Part shown: positions 1-10,290 of the stretch, in pieces
Position numbering within the stretch: position 1 is the first letter of the stretch
How the letters are laid out: every line of letters begins with the position of its first letter
Source: Chamaea fasciata
Taxonomy: Eukaryota > Chordata > Aves > Passeriformes > Sylviidae
Direction: 5' to 3'
DNA: 64,000 nucleotides
NCBI GenBank assembly: GCA_029207755.1
Contig: JARCOQ010000006.1
Span: 8,028,013-8,092,012 of the forward strand
Translations under genes and position numbers: made by a program
Notes under the pieces: generated by a model
What the model was told of the DNA's origin: nothing
Database searches by the model: none
Seen by the model: only the letters and a program-made list of their open reading frames with translations

Positions 1-2899
1 ACAAATTTCATTGTCTTACATTATAGGTGAGGTCCTTGGCTCTAACTTAAACTCTTCCTATGTGATTTTAAAGGATCTGAGCTCAGCTATCACACATTTG
101 GGCTCACTGGCAAATTCTCCCAAGGTGCTACTCAAACACATAAATGTCTGCCTTTGACTTTCTCGTCCTGGCTGACATGTACTTTGCTTTTGTGAACCCA
201 TGTAGCACAATGTGGAGGGGCCAAAAGCACCAGCACTCTCTGAATACCTTCCTGGATATTTGGAGTTGTCATTGCCCTGAGAAACAGGGGCATTGCTGTT
301 CAGGTGAATGGCTTAAGCTCCTAACTCTGGGAGCCTGAGCCATTGTCTCCCTGGAATATTGTGAAAATAAACCAATTATTTAAGAGTAATTTCCTCCTGC
401 AGGTGTTTGTTTGGTCTTCAGCACTTATCTTCTGTCTCAGGGATGTGCAGACACCTATACAGAGAGCAGCCATGCAGGGCACAGCTTTCTCCATATCTGC
501 ATTAGCAAAGAGGAGGCAAATAAGTCCTCTTGGAGGCAGAGGAAAGTGAGAGCTGTGAGTTTGGTTCTTATCCACTTCTAGTTGGGATTATGCTAGCAAC
601 TATCAGCCCCATCTTTTGATATTTGGGAGGAAGAAAAGGGAAACTGAACAGCAATAGTGGGCTGCTCCTGCATAAACTATTCTGGCAAAATGCCTTTTAA
701 TTTCGTGTGAACTGTGCCTGCGAGAAGACGGAAGGATCAAGCTATCATCAAGAAGATTAGGATTTGGAGCCAGGTTTTGGAAATTGTCTCCTATCTCAGT
801 AATGAATCAGACACCTTAGGTTAAATTCGGATCCTACTGAATAAGCATTTTCTTTTTTTGTGTTTACCAGGGCCAAGATTTCACCCCTAACTTCAAATAT
901 TCCCAAACACTGCTATGCCTGCAGCTTGGAACTGGTTACCAATGTTACATCCTAAAATTGTATCTCATTTATATTATCCTTGTAGGGCCTGATTTTGCTC
1001 CCCATTATGGGCATTCCAATGCTGAGTTCAGGATGATGGGACTATCCTTTTTTTACTCTGCTGTGTTACAGAATAGTGATATTTTGAAAGTGATTCTTCT
1101 TAATTTTTATTATTCCTGGTAATTCTAGATTGCAGACTTGGTTTAATTTACATCAGAAATAGGATCCCTTTTCTCTGCCCTGGAAGGAAGACACTCTCAA
1201 GGGCTTACTGATATTTGTGTGTTTGACTTTAAGGCAGAAGTTTGTTCCTAATTAATTGAATAAGTGCTTTAATCCCTGGCCTGAGGGCTTCCCATAGAGC
1301 ATTAGCTGTATTAAGAAGGAAATGGAGTGTAATCCCTTTAATATAAGCACAGGAGAACATGAGAGTTTCCCATTTCTGGAAATAGTTTCTTTCCTTGTTG
1401 CGTTATTTATTCTAATATTAATTTACATAGAAGGCAGTGAGGACAAAGAGCTTCCCCTCTTTCCTGACACCAGTGCAGAGCTGTCAGCAGCACACAGCCC
1501 TTGCAAGAGTATCCTTAGGCTGCAGATGCACACTGGTATGTAACAGTGTGCAGAGGGAAATAACTTGTGGAATTCAGCTCATTCAGACAGTGCCTGTGAA
1601 CACAGGTCCATGACTGGTTCTCCTCCTGGAGCTGAAAGCTCATCTTCCTGGCTCATCACCAGCATTTACTACTATTTGCATCACTGTAGAGGCAGAAAAA
1701 TCTCATTTCTGAACCAATGGCTGCACTAGGCTCATGTGCAGCTACAGAAATTGGACTCTTGTATGAGATTCAGCTCACCAAACCCAAGTTTCTGGATTTG
1801 TTTCAGCCCCAACAATGTACCTGCTTTGGTCACATGAATTGTCCTAAATAAGCCAGGAAGTCAGGAAGGATCAGCTCAGAGGGAGATGTCCTCCTTGTGT
1901 GCACCCAAAATTAGGCAAGATTAGTCTTTTGGTGAAATGCATCCAAACCTGGTCAAGGCTGGGTGTTTTTTTAGACTAAATACTGCTCTGTGTATATCCA
2001 GTGTGGTGTTCCTCTTATTCACGGGACAGAGGACTCCATTTGAGCATCCCCTGCTGCCTCATCAGAGGAAGAGGATGGCAGCATTTGAAGGGGACAGTTC
2101 AAGTGTCCTCAGCCACCCTCTGAGTCCAAGTGCAGATCCCTTCCTGCCCTAATTCTGCAGCACTCCCCATCCTTCCGTGCAGGGAGGTAAGGATGCTGTT
2201 TCCTTCTGCTCAGCACACCCACAAAGGATGTCCTTTTCTCCTCAGTTTCCCCAGCTTTTGCTCACCTCTTTAGCAGGATTTGGGGGGACTTCAAGAGCAC
2301 ACAAAGGGTAAACTTTGTTCCTCACCTGGCCATGTGTCCCTAGCATGGCTGGCTGCAGCTGAAAAAGTGGGTAACAGCTCCCCAGCATGACTGCTGGGTG
2401 CCTTTGCCTCCAAGAAACAACACAACCCCCTCAGGCTCCCCTTCCTCCACCAAGGCCTCCAGGGTTCTGAAGTTCAGTGGTGTCACAATGGAGATTTCCC
2501 TCGACCCTGGAAACAGTGACCACATAGGCATTGTTAGATCTCATCACTGATGTTCCCTGTCCCCAGGAGGGGTCATACCCATTCAGCCTCTGGGCGACTT
2601 TGGGGTTCCTGGTGCTGGGATGCCTCCATCTTGTCCCTTCTGGGTTCCAACAGACCGTATCCGCTGAGGTGTCCATCTCTGTACATCCTGGTTGGGTATA
2701 TTTTACTTTGCTGAAGATGGGTGAAATCAGTCAGACTCTGCCAATTTGAGCATTTCAGCCCCATCTAAATCCCCCTCCTCCTGCCAGTAGTCAGCTTCAG
2801 GTCTCCAGTTCCCTTATCCCTTGAGGTGGGATGGAGGAGAAGATCTGGTCTGCTGGTTTTTAACTGAGTGATTTTTCTGGTCCAGGTTCCTGGTTCACC
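1..2899. other. Intergenic sequence, no gene seen
   Basis: I see no open frame here that combines length, splice signals and recognisable protein sense. Short frames on both strands are scattered and carry no domain. No CR1 tail or long simple repeat stands out. It is AT-rich up to about 1.9 kb and more GC-balanced after that. It may hold the promoter and 5' untranslated exons of the plus-strand gene that becomes visible from about 2.9 kb, but no TATA box or CpG island marks one. Confidence 0.5.
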
Positions 2900-2932
2900 A
2901 TGGAGATAGTAAGAGATGCAAAGCCATGGAAG
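2900..2932 (+). CDS. Candidate first coding exon of the microtubule-inner-protein-like gene
   Basis: An ATG at 2900 sits in a strong Kozak context (CACCATGG). It opens a frame reading MEIVRDAKPWK to a weak donor AAG|GTGGAG after 2932. That donor is in phase 0 and so fits the exon at 4051. A better-looking donor, AA|GTAAGG after 2972, would extend the exon through residues WKVEYTQDSHPHW. That stretch resembles the WKTIYQQDY motif of a later exon, but the donor leaves phase 1 and would need another exon before 4051, which I could not find. The start of the gene is therefore uncertain. Confidence 0.28.
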
Positions 2933-5900
2933 GTGGAGTACACACAAGACTCTCATCCTCACTGGTGTTTAAGTAAGGGGTTTGGCTGGGAAGATAATAG
3001 GAACTGGTGACAGTGGAATTCTGCATCCTAGCCAAAAGCAAACACTGGTCTGGGAAGCCCAGAGGGGGAAAAGGGTGAAATGTTAGAAAAAAAAGACTGA
3101 GAATATAAAATATATCCTTGCCCAAGGTGGGTGACTGTTGGCAAGGCACACGAAGCCCTTCCTGAGGTGCTGTGTGCTGCTGCAATGTCCCTAATCACAG
3201 GGACATGGCAGTGCAGCTCCTGCCTGGGCCAGCCAAGCCACTCCTGTGTGGGGGAAGAGTTTGTGTAACAGTGGAGGTCACAGTAACTCCTGCAACCGGA
3301 GCTCACCTCCCCCAGCCCTTGCCATGCATTGCTGAGTTACCATGTTCATTGCTTCAGCATAGAAACAGCACTGGAGCCAGCCTGAAGGCTCATCTCACCA
3401 GCTTTCCTGGCTCCAGCAGTGCTCATGGTGCATGCTGAGGGACAAAACACACAGATAGTGCTCTCTCCCTAAAATCCTCCCCCTGTCTCTAGAAATTTGC
3501 ACTCCAAGGATTTCTGGTGTTAGTGCAGGTGTCACTGGCTTTATATGCCCTGGCGGAGTTTTCCTCCATAGTTTCTCCAATGCCTTTGCAGAATGAGTAC
3601 TGACATTAGCCAGCTCTTTAAATATGTGATAAGCACATGGCAAATGTTACTGAAATAGAAGATGGAAGCATATGCTGATTTAACCTGAGTGACACCGGAC
3701 CTCAGCAGCTGATCAAAGTATTTCGGCAGCTCTGTATTAGTGCTCTGCCTGGGGCAATTTGGGCACTCAGAGGAAGTTTGAGGAAGGCAGGAGGAAGGTG
3801 TTGCAAGGGAAATCCTGGGACAAGAAGAGCCCCAGAAACCATTGCCAAAAGAGTGCAGGGCCTTCCCAACCGCCCTGCCTGGGGCTGAACTGAGCAAGGA
3901 ATCGCCCTGTTGGGACTAGCCCCAGGTGGCCCAGGAGAGCAGCTCATTCTCTCCTGAGCAATGAGGGAGCATTTTGGGTTTGTATCACCACGTTTGAAGG
4001 CTTCCCCCGAGGCTTAGCGCTTCCTTGCATTTGCCTTCTCTCCCTTCCAGCTACCCCCCACACTGGACACATACAAGAGCATTTACCGGAAGGATTACTG
4101 CTGGCACGACGATCGTCACTCACCCACCCAGGCACACATACCGGTACCGTACTCTTTTCCTGCCTTGCATCCCCAGCCCAAGCTGCCAGCTCCCCTCCGG
4201 GCTCAGCTGGGACTGAGGCGGTGCCGAAGGGGAAGCAGAAGCAGAAGCAGCAGTGGGTGCTGTCTGGTCCCCAGCTGTGACCCACCAGCAGGTCCCATCA
4301 CCTCCAAAATGCCCTCGCCTTGTGCCCTCATCCCTCCTGCGGGAAATCCCCCTTGCACCCTCCGGTAAAGCTGTTGGTGGGGAGTGATGCTAATTACGCT
4401 CATTAAGTCAGGGCACTAGCTTGCTGAAGCGGTGCCTGAGCCTTGGACTCCGCTTGCTCCCCGTGGGGCTGCTGGGTGCGCCAGGATTAGACCCATCCCG
4501 GGACCGCCTTGCGGAGGGGGGATTGCTTTTGGGATGGAGATGGCTCCTTGCCCTGACACGGGCTTGAGAAGACTTCTGTGGGGAAGCTGGGGTTGTTTTT
4601 TCTCTAATCTCCTCGCGGTGCGAGCGACCCCCTGAGCTATTTAATCTGATTTGCCTCGCTCCGCCTGCCCGGGTTTAATTGCTTGTGGCAGCCTGGCGGG
4701 GACAGCTGCGGTTTGCACTGGGCCACTGCGGAGAAGTGGTGGGGGGCATGTTCGGCTGCCGGAGCGCTTTGGGCTCATACGCTCACGAGAGAGGGGGGGA
4801 AAGAAAAAATGAGGCTGGGGAGGAAAAGAAGGGGGGACAACAACAGAGAAATCATTGTGTGAGGGTGCCCGCCGGGGCAGAGGGGCTGACTGCGGGCACC
4901 GCTGCCGTCCCCGCCCGGGCAGCAGCCTGGGGAGTCTCCTCTCCTCTCCTCTCCTCTCCTCTCCTCTCCCGGGGAGCCCTCCCGCTGCCAGCAGCCTTCA
5001 TTAGCGCTGCTGCTCGGGGCTCCCGCTGTTCTCCGGGCTGGCCAGGGCTTCCCGGGCAGCCCCAGCCTTAGGTGGCTGCTCCGCTTCCAGGAGCCCGGCT
5101 GGCAGTGCAGGGTTTAACCCCTGTATGCTGGAGTGCAGTTTCCAAGCCATCCATCTCAGTTTCTTTTTCTTTTCTCCTTGTCCTTTATTTGTTTCGTTTA
5201 AATTTTACTTTTGGAAGGCTCCACGCTTCCTGTGGGGGTGCTGGTGTAGCTTGGGAGATAGGAAGGGAGGAAGCTGTGTCTAATTCTCTTGGGTTGCAGC
5301 TCCCTTTGGCTCCTTATTAATTCCCAAGGCCTGCCGAAGAAAGCTGTCCCACTTGGTAGCGTGATGATGAGGTACTCGGGAGGCTCAGGTTTCCCTCTTG
5401 CCCCTAAAAGGATTTGTTCTTGTTTAAGAGGGTAAACCAACTGTGATATTTTTATCTGTGAAATTTTGGGCACCAACCTACTCCCAAGGGGAAGGGGAAC
5501 TCCTTGGGTTAAGGAAGAAAGCACTGGCTGGTGAGCCATCCCCACCAGAGTCTCCTGGAGGCCCTTGTGCCTCTGGAGATACCTCAGGAGAAGAAGCTCT
5601 GGCTATCCTCAGTAGGGGAAGCCTCCAGACAGAGGTAGTTTCAGCAGCTCTGCAGCCTCCACCTGCCCTACTGTCAGCATGGCAAAGGAAAAATATTAGG
5701 GGATTGCCCTGGGAGCCCTGGAGTCTGAGGCACAAACAGAAACCCACAGAGATCCAAAACAATAGGCAAACCCTGTGAGGATGGTCCTTGCTGGCCCAGC
5801 AGCCTGGAGGAGCTCACAGCAGGAGAATCCTTTTCTGAGCCCCTAAAAAGCATCTGGAGCTGCAGTGTGCCACTGGAGAGGCTGGAGGCAGCAGCCACAC

Positions 5901-6199
5901 CAGAATCCTCTTTAGCTTTTCCCTGACATGAACCCTGGAGCCATTCCCTCACCCACTGCATTTGCCAGGGCTCCCTCCTTCCCACTGCCCACCCAGGGCC
6001 CAGCAGAGTCCCAAGCTGTAAGATGGGCAGACAGAGGAAGCTGTGAAGGCTCCTGGACTTCAATGAGAGCCACAGTTGCTGCTCTGTGGCCACTGTATCC
6101 CCAGGGATGCTGACCCCAAGCCCAGGCTTTGCTGCAGGCAGGTGTTTGACAATGCTTTTAGCAACTGCCCTCCCCAATTGCTGCCTCTCCATTCACACA

Positions 6200-6251
<52 letters not shown>

Positions 6252-9200
6252 CCCTGCAGAAACCTTCATTCCCTACTTTTGGAGAACCACCCAAGTGCTA
6301 CCTGCCAGGGTGCCGCCCCTCTGACCTGTCACCGAGATGGGCGGGGAAACAGGAGATTCTCGCCGAGCCGATGCACGACCTGTCTTGTTGCCTGCCCCTT
6401 CCAGCTCCCGCTGCCACAGCTGAGACTGAGGGTAACCCCTGATGCTGGCACTGCTGCTGAGCAGCTGACTGGCCATGTCCAGCTGCCTGAGGGACTGTCT
6501 GCCTGGGCCTTTGCCAGCCCCCCAGCCCCTGGTCCGTGCTGGCTGGACACACATGGATGGCAGCATCCTGATGATGGCTTGGTGCTGGCCTGAGCCTGGC
6601 AAGGATTCCCACATGGGCACAGCACCCTGGCACCACGAATGTGCAGCTCCCAGGCAGCTCAAAGCACGGGTGTAGGGAGCTGGGGTTTTAGAAACATCTT
6701 GGTGCATGAAGAGCCACTTCTAGCAAGGGTCTCTAAGGGTTTTATCTTCACAGCTCTGCAGGATAGAGGGATTCTCAAACCCCATGTTGGAGAATTGCAG
6801 GGAGGGAAAAGGACTCTGGTTGGGTGTGAGGGGTTTGGGTGGTTCCAACGCCTTCTGCTAAGGGTATCTCTCTGACAGCAAATTCAGCAAAGGTGCTGGC
6901 AGCCAGCCCTCATCCACACCATTTAAAGCTTGCTTGCATGGATTAAAACACTCATGGAAGTCAAGAAGACAAAAGGAGTGGTCACCAAATATCACTCAGC
7001 CATGCTAAACCATCCTAAAGCAGTGGGGATTTTTCTCTGAGCTCCTGCTTGATAGTGAAGAGGGTGTCATTGCTCAGCAGTGTTCTAGAAGCAAACAGGA
7101 GACATGGCCAGGGATGTCCTCTCTGTTCCCTGAACTGATCTCTCCCAGTGTGGGATGCCTGTGTCTGGATCCTACAATGCTCAGAGGGGAGCAAAGACAC
7201 AGCCATCTCCTGTAGCTTAATGCCACCCTGCCAATGAGGTGAAGTAAGCCCTGGTGGGTTTTTTCTCTCCACTCTAAAGAAGGAGAGTCTACACAAGCAG
7301 CTCAGACACATGTGTCTCCATATGGACTCCACTTACATCTGAGGCCTTCAAAGATCGCCTTGCCAAGCCCATCTGGAGCTCTTATACTAATGACAGAAGT
7401 CCTGTGGGCTTTTCCCTTCCTGCTCTGCCCCTGTGTATCCTAGCAATGCAGTTTTTCTCCCTTTCACACACAGACCTGCTGCAGAGGGTCTCTTGTTAGT
7501 GCTCCAGGGCAACGTGGAGACAGCAGGCTTCTTCCACTTGCTTTGCACCAACATAAATCCTTCCCCTCCTTGTGTCATGAACCACCAAAACTGATGCACC
7601 TCAGCAAAACTCTGCTGAAGTGACTGGGTCTCCCCTGATATTTGCCAGCTGGACTGCAATTTACCCTTTCCAAAGGGTAGGATTTGGGCGAGTAATTGAT
7701 GGTGATTCCTGACTAACTGACCTTCTTCTCCTCCCAAGTCTCAGAGCCGTTGGTGTCGAGGTCACCTGCAGCTTTGGTCAACTACCAGCAACTGGCCCGG
7801 GATCTGTACCAGGAAGGGCTGAATGATGCTGATAAAAACAGAACCAAGTCCCGGAGCTCGTCTATTTTAATGAATGGTTAGTGGATGGAGGCTGTGGCAG
7901 CTGCCCCATGAGGATGGCTGGTGGCCTTCAGCCTCGTTTTATGCTTTTCAATATAACTCCAGGAGAGACTGAGGAGGGTGAAGTGAAAGTGAGTGACACA
8001 GGAAGGGTTCACAAAGCCCCTGTAACCATTTGCCCATCAGTGGGGAGAAGCAGGGCAGAGAAAACCAGTTTTCTTCTAGAAGAGATGGGAGTGTTGTAAA
8101 TGGTGTTTCTTTCACCCCAGTTTCCAGACAGCCCATCCCATGGACCACAGCCCTGCATGATGTGGTCTCCCTGGAAATAATGCCATAAGACGGGAACTGC
8201 TGCTGGGTTGCATTAACAGCCTGACATGGCCATGCATGTGTGAGACACGTGTAACTTCAGCCCCAGTGAAAACAACAAAAATACTCTACCCATAACTCAC
8301 TATAGGAATGTGTCATTCTTAAAATACCCTGAAAATCTGCCTACAATGGGTGGCTCTTCTTTGTGTGCCATACCTGCATGTTTATCCCCAGTTAGATCTG
8401 CTTGATCAGAAGGACACACACCAAGTTGTTAACACACAGATAAGACATCTCTGGAGAGTCAGATGGGAGATGGAACCTCTTCAAACCAGCTCCCACAGGG
8501 TTTTTTTGGGAAGATACTACATGATATCACAACAGATGTGGTGGACCTCAATTAGGGGTTAAATGAGCCGTGAATCTCCTCCTTGGTTTAGTCCCTGATG
8601 AGTGGCATGCTGGAAAAGAAAATAGACAGTATGGGAAAATTTATACCAGGTGACAAGTCAATATCCAGACAGGAAGATCGCAAGATATCATTTCCAGCTC
8701 TGCCTTGTGTGGCTTCCCTTATAGAAAATAAGGGCTGAATAATCTCATCTAAATGACCTTATCTATACCAGGGAAGCAATTCCTGCATTTTCCCTTGCTT
8801 AATCCCTTCATCATGGTTACTCCAACAGCAGTGCTGGAAGCACAAAGAGCCATTGGAGCTCAAGGGAAGGGGGAACATTCAGACTGTGCAATATAGGAGG
8901 CAGAGACCCAAAAAAGTCTTTAAATTATTTGGACTCTCTTTCACTAGACTACTCTGACCCTGAGTGGAAAACTATCTACCAGCAAGATTACAAGGGCCGG
9001 AAAGGAATCTTGGCTGGATTGTACACAGAGGACATAAGGCCTTCTCCCATTTTCCCTGAAGATAACCGCTTCAACACGTAAGAGACAAGTGGGATAGGGA
9101 GGAGAGGGAGGAGTTGGTGGCTGCTGGGAGTGGGGGACAGGGTAGGAGTAAGTCAGGGAGGTTCTGGAATTGGAAGGTGTTTCTCAAGCATATTTTTCCT

Positions 9201-10047
9201 TGTCCATGTTATGCAATGAGCCCAAAGAAATTCCCTCAGGGACAAATTCACTCCCAAAGGCTGATCAGCCTTTTCATGAAAAGTTTTGCAGCGGGGTTGA
9301 TAGGAGTGGGGAGACAATTTCTGGGACAGTCTCATCCCTGTGGAAAGAAGATCCCCATGGGGCTAGGGCAGGAGGCATGTCTCATAATTTCCATGCCCAG
9401 GTTTCCCCTAGGAAAGGGCTTTCTAAAATCAAACAGGGCAGGAGCTGTTTGCAATGTGACTCATCTGCACACTATGAACCAAACAGGCATAAACTGCTCC
9501 TGAGCTCTCATTTCTCACTGGAAAGGCAATTTCTCCCCGCTGCCTCATGCCCCCCACCTTCCCCTCACACACATGTATTTCAGCTCTGTATTGCAGATTT
9601 TAATCTGGAGTTACATGTGGAGTGGAGACTGTGCCTGTGTAATGGTTGGTCCAGGTGGGAGATGGATCCCAGTGGCAGCCATGTATGTTGCAGCATCTGC
9701 CCTGTTCCTTATGGAGACAGGCTGTTTCCCCTCTCCCCCATCCCATCTGAATGGCTTTTGTTTGCCCTACACCAATTTGTTTGCCCTACAGCTACAGGCT
9801 TGGTGGTTGAACGCTGCAGAAGGGGAGGCAGGTCCCTTGTCCTGGTGCACAAAGCACAGGGTGGTGGTCCTCTCCTTATCCCCTTCTCCATGTTGTCTGC
9901 AGGAGCCGCTGGGTTACTGAGTATGCGGACAGCTACAACATCTTCCTGAAGAGGCTGGACTGGTCATCTCCCATCTCTGCACAGTGGCTGCCCTTTGGGA
10001 AGGATGCACGGTGGACGCCGCGATGGAGAGTGCCGCTGCAGTGCTAA
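2900..10047 (+). CDS. Small multi-exon gene, axonemal/sperm microtubule-inner-protein-like (positional candidate for TEX37/SPMIP9)
   Basis: Gene-level entry; exons are listed separately. Exons at 4051-4143, 6260-6431, 7739-7876, 8948-9077 and 9903-10047 join with matching phases (0, 1, 1, 2) and end at TAA 10045-10047. A possible ATG exon lies at 2900. The product would be about 236 residues. It has no signal peptide or membrane segment. It is rich in Trp, Tyr, Pro and charged residues, with three spaced aromatic motifs: TYKSIYRKDYCW, EWKTIYQQDYKG and RWVTEYADSYNI. Such short aromatic repeats with low-complexity linkers are typical of proteins that line axonemal microtubules, so a structural role in cilia or sperm tails is inferred. 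In mammals TEX37 lies between FOXI3 and EIF2AK3 in this orientation, so TEX37 is the positional candidate. I cannot align it reliably from memory, so the symbol is left blank. It could equally be another fast-evolving testis gene. Confidence 0.6.
4051..4143 (+). CDS. Exon with first aromatic repeat motif
   Basis: The acceptor is the pyrimidine-rich ccttctctcccttccag ending at 4050. The exon is open in phase 0 and encodes 31 residues, including TYKSIYRKDYCWHDD. The donor CCG|GTACCG after 4143 is weak but leaves phase 0, which fits the next exon. Other GT sites nearby (after 4148, 4220, 4252, 4266 and 4291) either break the phase or add an unlikely Arg/Ser-rich tail. The motif matches those in the two last exons, which is the main reason to believe this exon. 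Confidence 0.55.
4430..5075. promoter_or_regulatory. GC-rich, CpG-containing segment inside an intron
   Basis: Base composition changes sharply to GC rich with many CG dinucleotides. It includes a (TCTCC)n tract at about 4934-4970 and GC-box-like GGGCGG-type stretches. It lies between the exons at 4051 and 6260. It could be an internal or alternative promoter, or the promoter of a non-coding transcript. No exon of a known protein was recognised in it, and the 130-codon frame at 4679-5071 looks like compositional openness. Confidence 0.4.
4934..4970. repeat. (TCTCC)n microsatellite
   Basis: About seven near-perfect copies of a five-base CT-rich unit sit within the GC-rich intronic segment. 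Confidence 0.9.
6204..6251. repeat. T48 homopolymer
   Basis: This is an uninterrupted run of 48 T, ending eight bases before the exon at 6260. It acts, or intrudes, as the polypyrimidine tract of that acceptor. Length is likely variable between individuals and error-prone in assembly. Confidence 0.95.
6260..6431 (+). CDS. Exon with proline/cysteine-rich linker
   Basis: A run of 48 T residues followed by ccctgcag forms the acceptor. The exon is open in phase 0 for 57 codons plus one base. It begins KPSFPTFGEPPKCYLPGC and ends with PAPAATAETE. The donor is GAGG|GTAACC after 6431. The leftover G joins the two bases that start the next exon at 7739, so both junctions agree in phase. The composition is Pro, Cys and Ala rich with no recognised domain. 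Confidence 0.55.
7739..7876 (+). CDS. Exon with helical segment LVNYQQLARDLYQEGL
   Basis: The acceptor is ccttcttctcctcccaag ending at 7738 and the donor AATG|GTTAGT follows 7876. The exon carries 46 codons, phase 1 to phase 1. It encodes a likely amphipathic helix (LVNYQQLARDLYQEGL) followed by a basic and serine-rich patch (KNRTKSRSSS). The phase match on both sides supports it as coding. Confidence 0.72.
8948..9077 (+). CDS. Exon with second aromatic repeat motif
   Basis: The acceptor ctctttcactag ends at 8947 and the donor CAC|GTAAGA follows 9077. The frame runs phase 1 to phase 2. The peptide begins DYSDPEWKTIYQQDYKGRKG and continues GLYTEDIRPSPIFPEDNRF. The WKTIYQQDY segment is the clearest copy of the repeated motif. 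Sequence and splice signals are both good. Confidence 0.75.
9903..10047 (+). CDS. Last coding exon with third aromatic motif and stop
   Basis: The acceptor ccatgttgtctgcag ends at 9902. The frame continues in phase 2 through SRWVTEYADSYNIFLKRLDW and closes with WTPRWRVPLQC before TAA at 10045-10047. A CR1 tail lies 175 bases downstream. The nearest polyadenylation-like hexamer is ATTAAA at 10674-10679, with AATAAA at 11769-11774 as an alternative. Confidence 0.75.
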
Positions 10048-10221
10048 GGTGGCTGTGGTAGGCACCAGGATCATCATTTTGGCCCTGAGAGCTGGGATTC
10101 CAGGGACTGAGGCAGTGGGGAAAAGTATGAACAGCTGTGGGACCTGGTACAAACTACCATGAGACCTGAGTTTGGCTGCTGGAATGTTCTTCTGAGTAGC
10201 AGCATTTGTCCCAGCTCAGTG

Positions 10222-10290
10222 CAGGGGGGTTGGATGAGATGATCTTCAAAGGTCCCTTCCAACCAAAACCATTCTATGATTCTATGACTT
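10222..10290 (+). repeat. CR1 LINE 3' end
   Basis: The sequence shows the typical CR1 tail: ggttggatgagatgatct, then caaaggtcccttccaacc, then cattctatgattctatga. CR1 elements are 5'-truncated and end in short tandem octamers rather than poly(A). Confidence 0.92.

Noticed and set aside
4144..4368. Extension of the exon at 4051 through an Arg/Ser-rich frame to a donor near 4252 or 4291
   Set aside because: It would be phase-compatible with the exon at 7739 but would skip the exon at 6260, uses weak donors and gives an unlikely composition. It is kept only as a possible alternative.
6076..6442. Poly-Phe or poly-Lys frames around 6.2 kb
   Set aside because: The Phe/Lys runs come from the T48 homopolymer. 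Only the part from 6260 onward is accepted as an exon.
9170..9949. 259-codon plus-strand frame overlapping the last exon of the small gene
   Set aside because: It is in a different frame from the splice-consistent exon at 9903, has no protein sense and crosses the intron acceptor.
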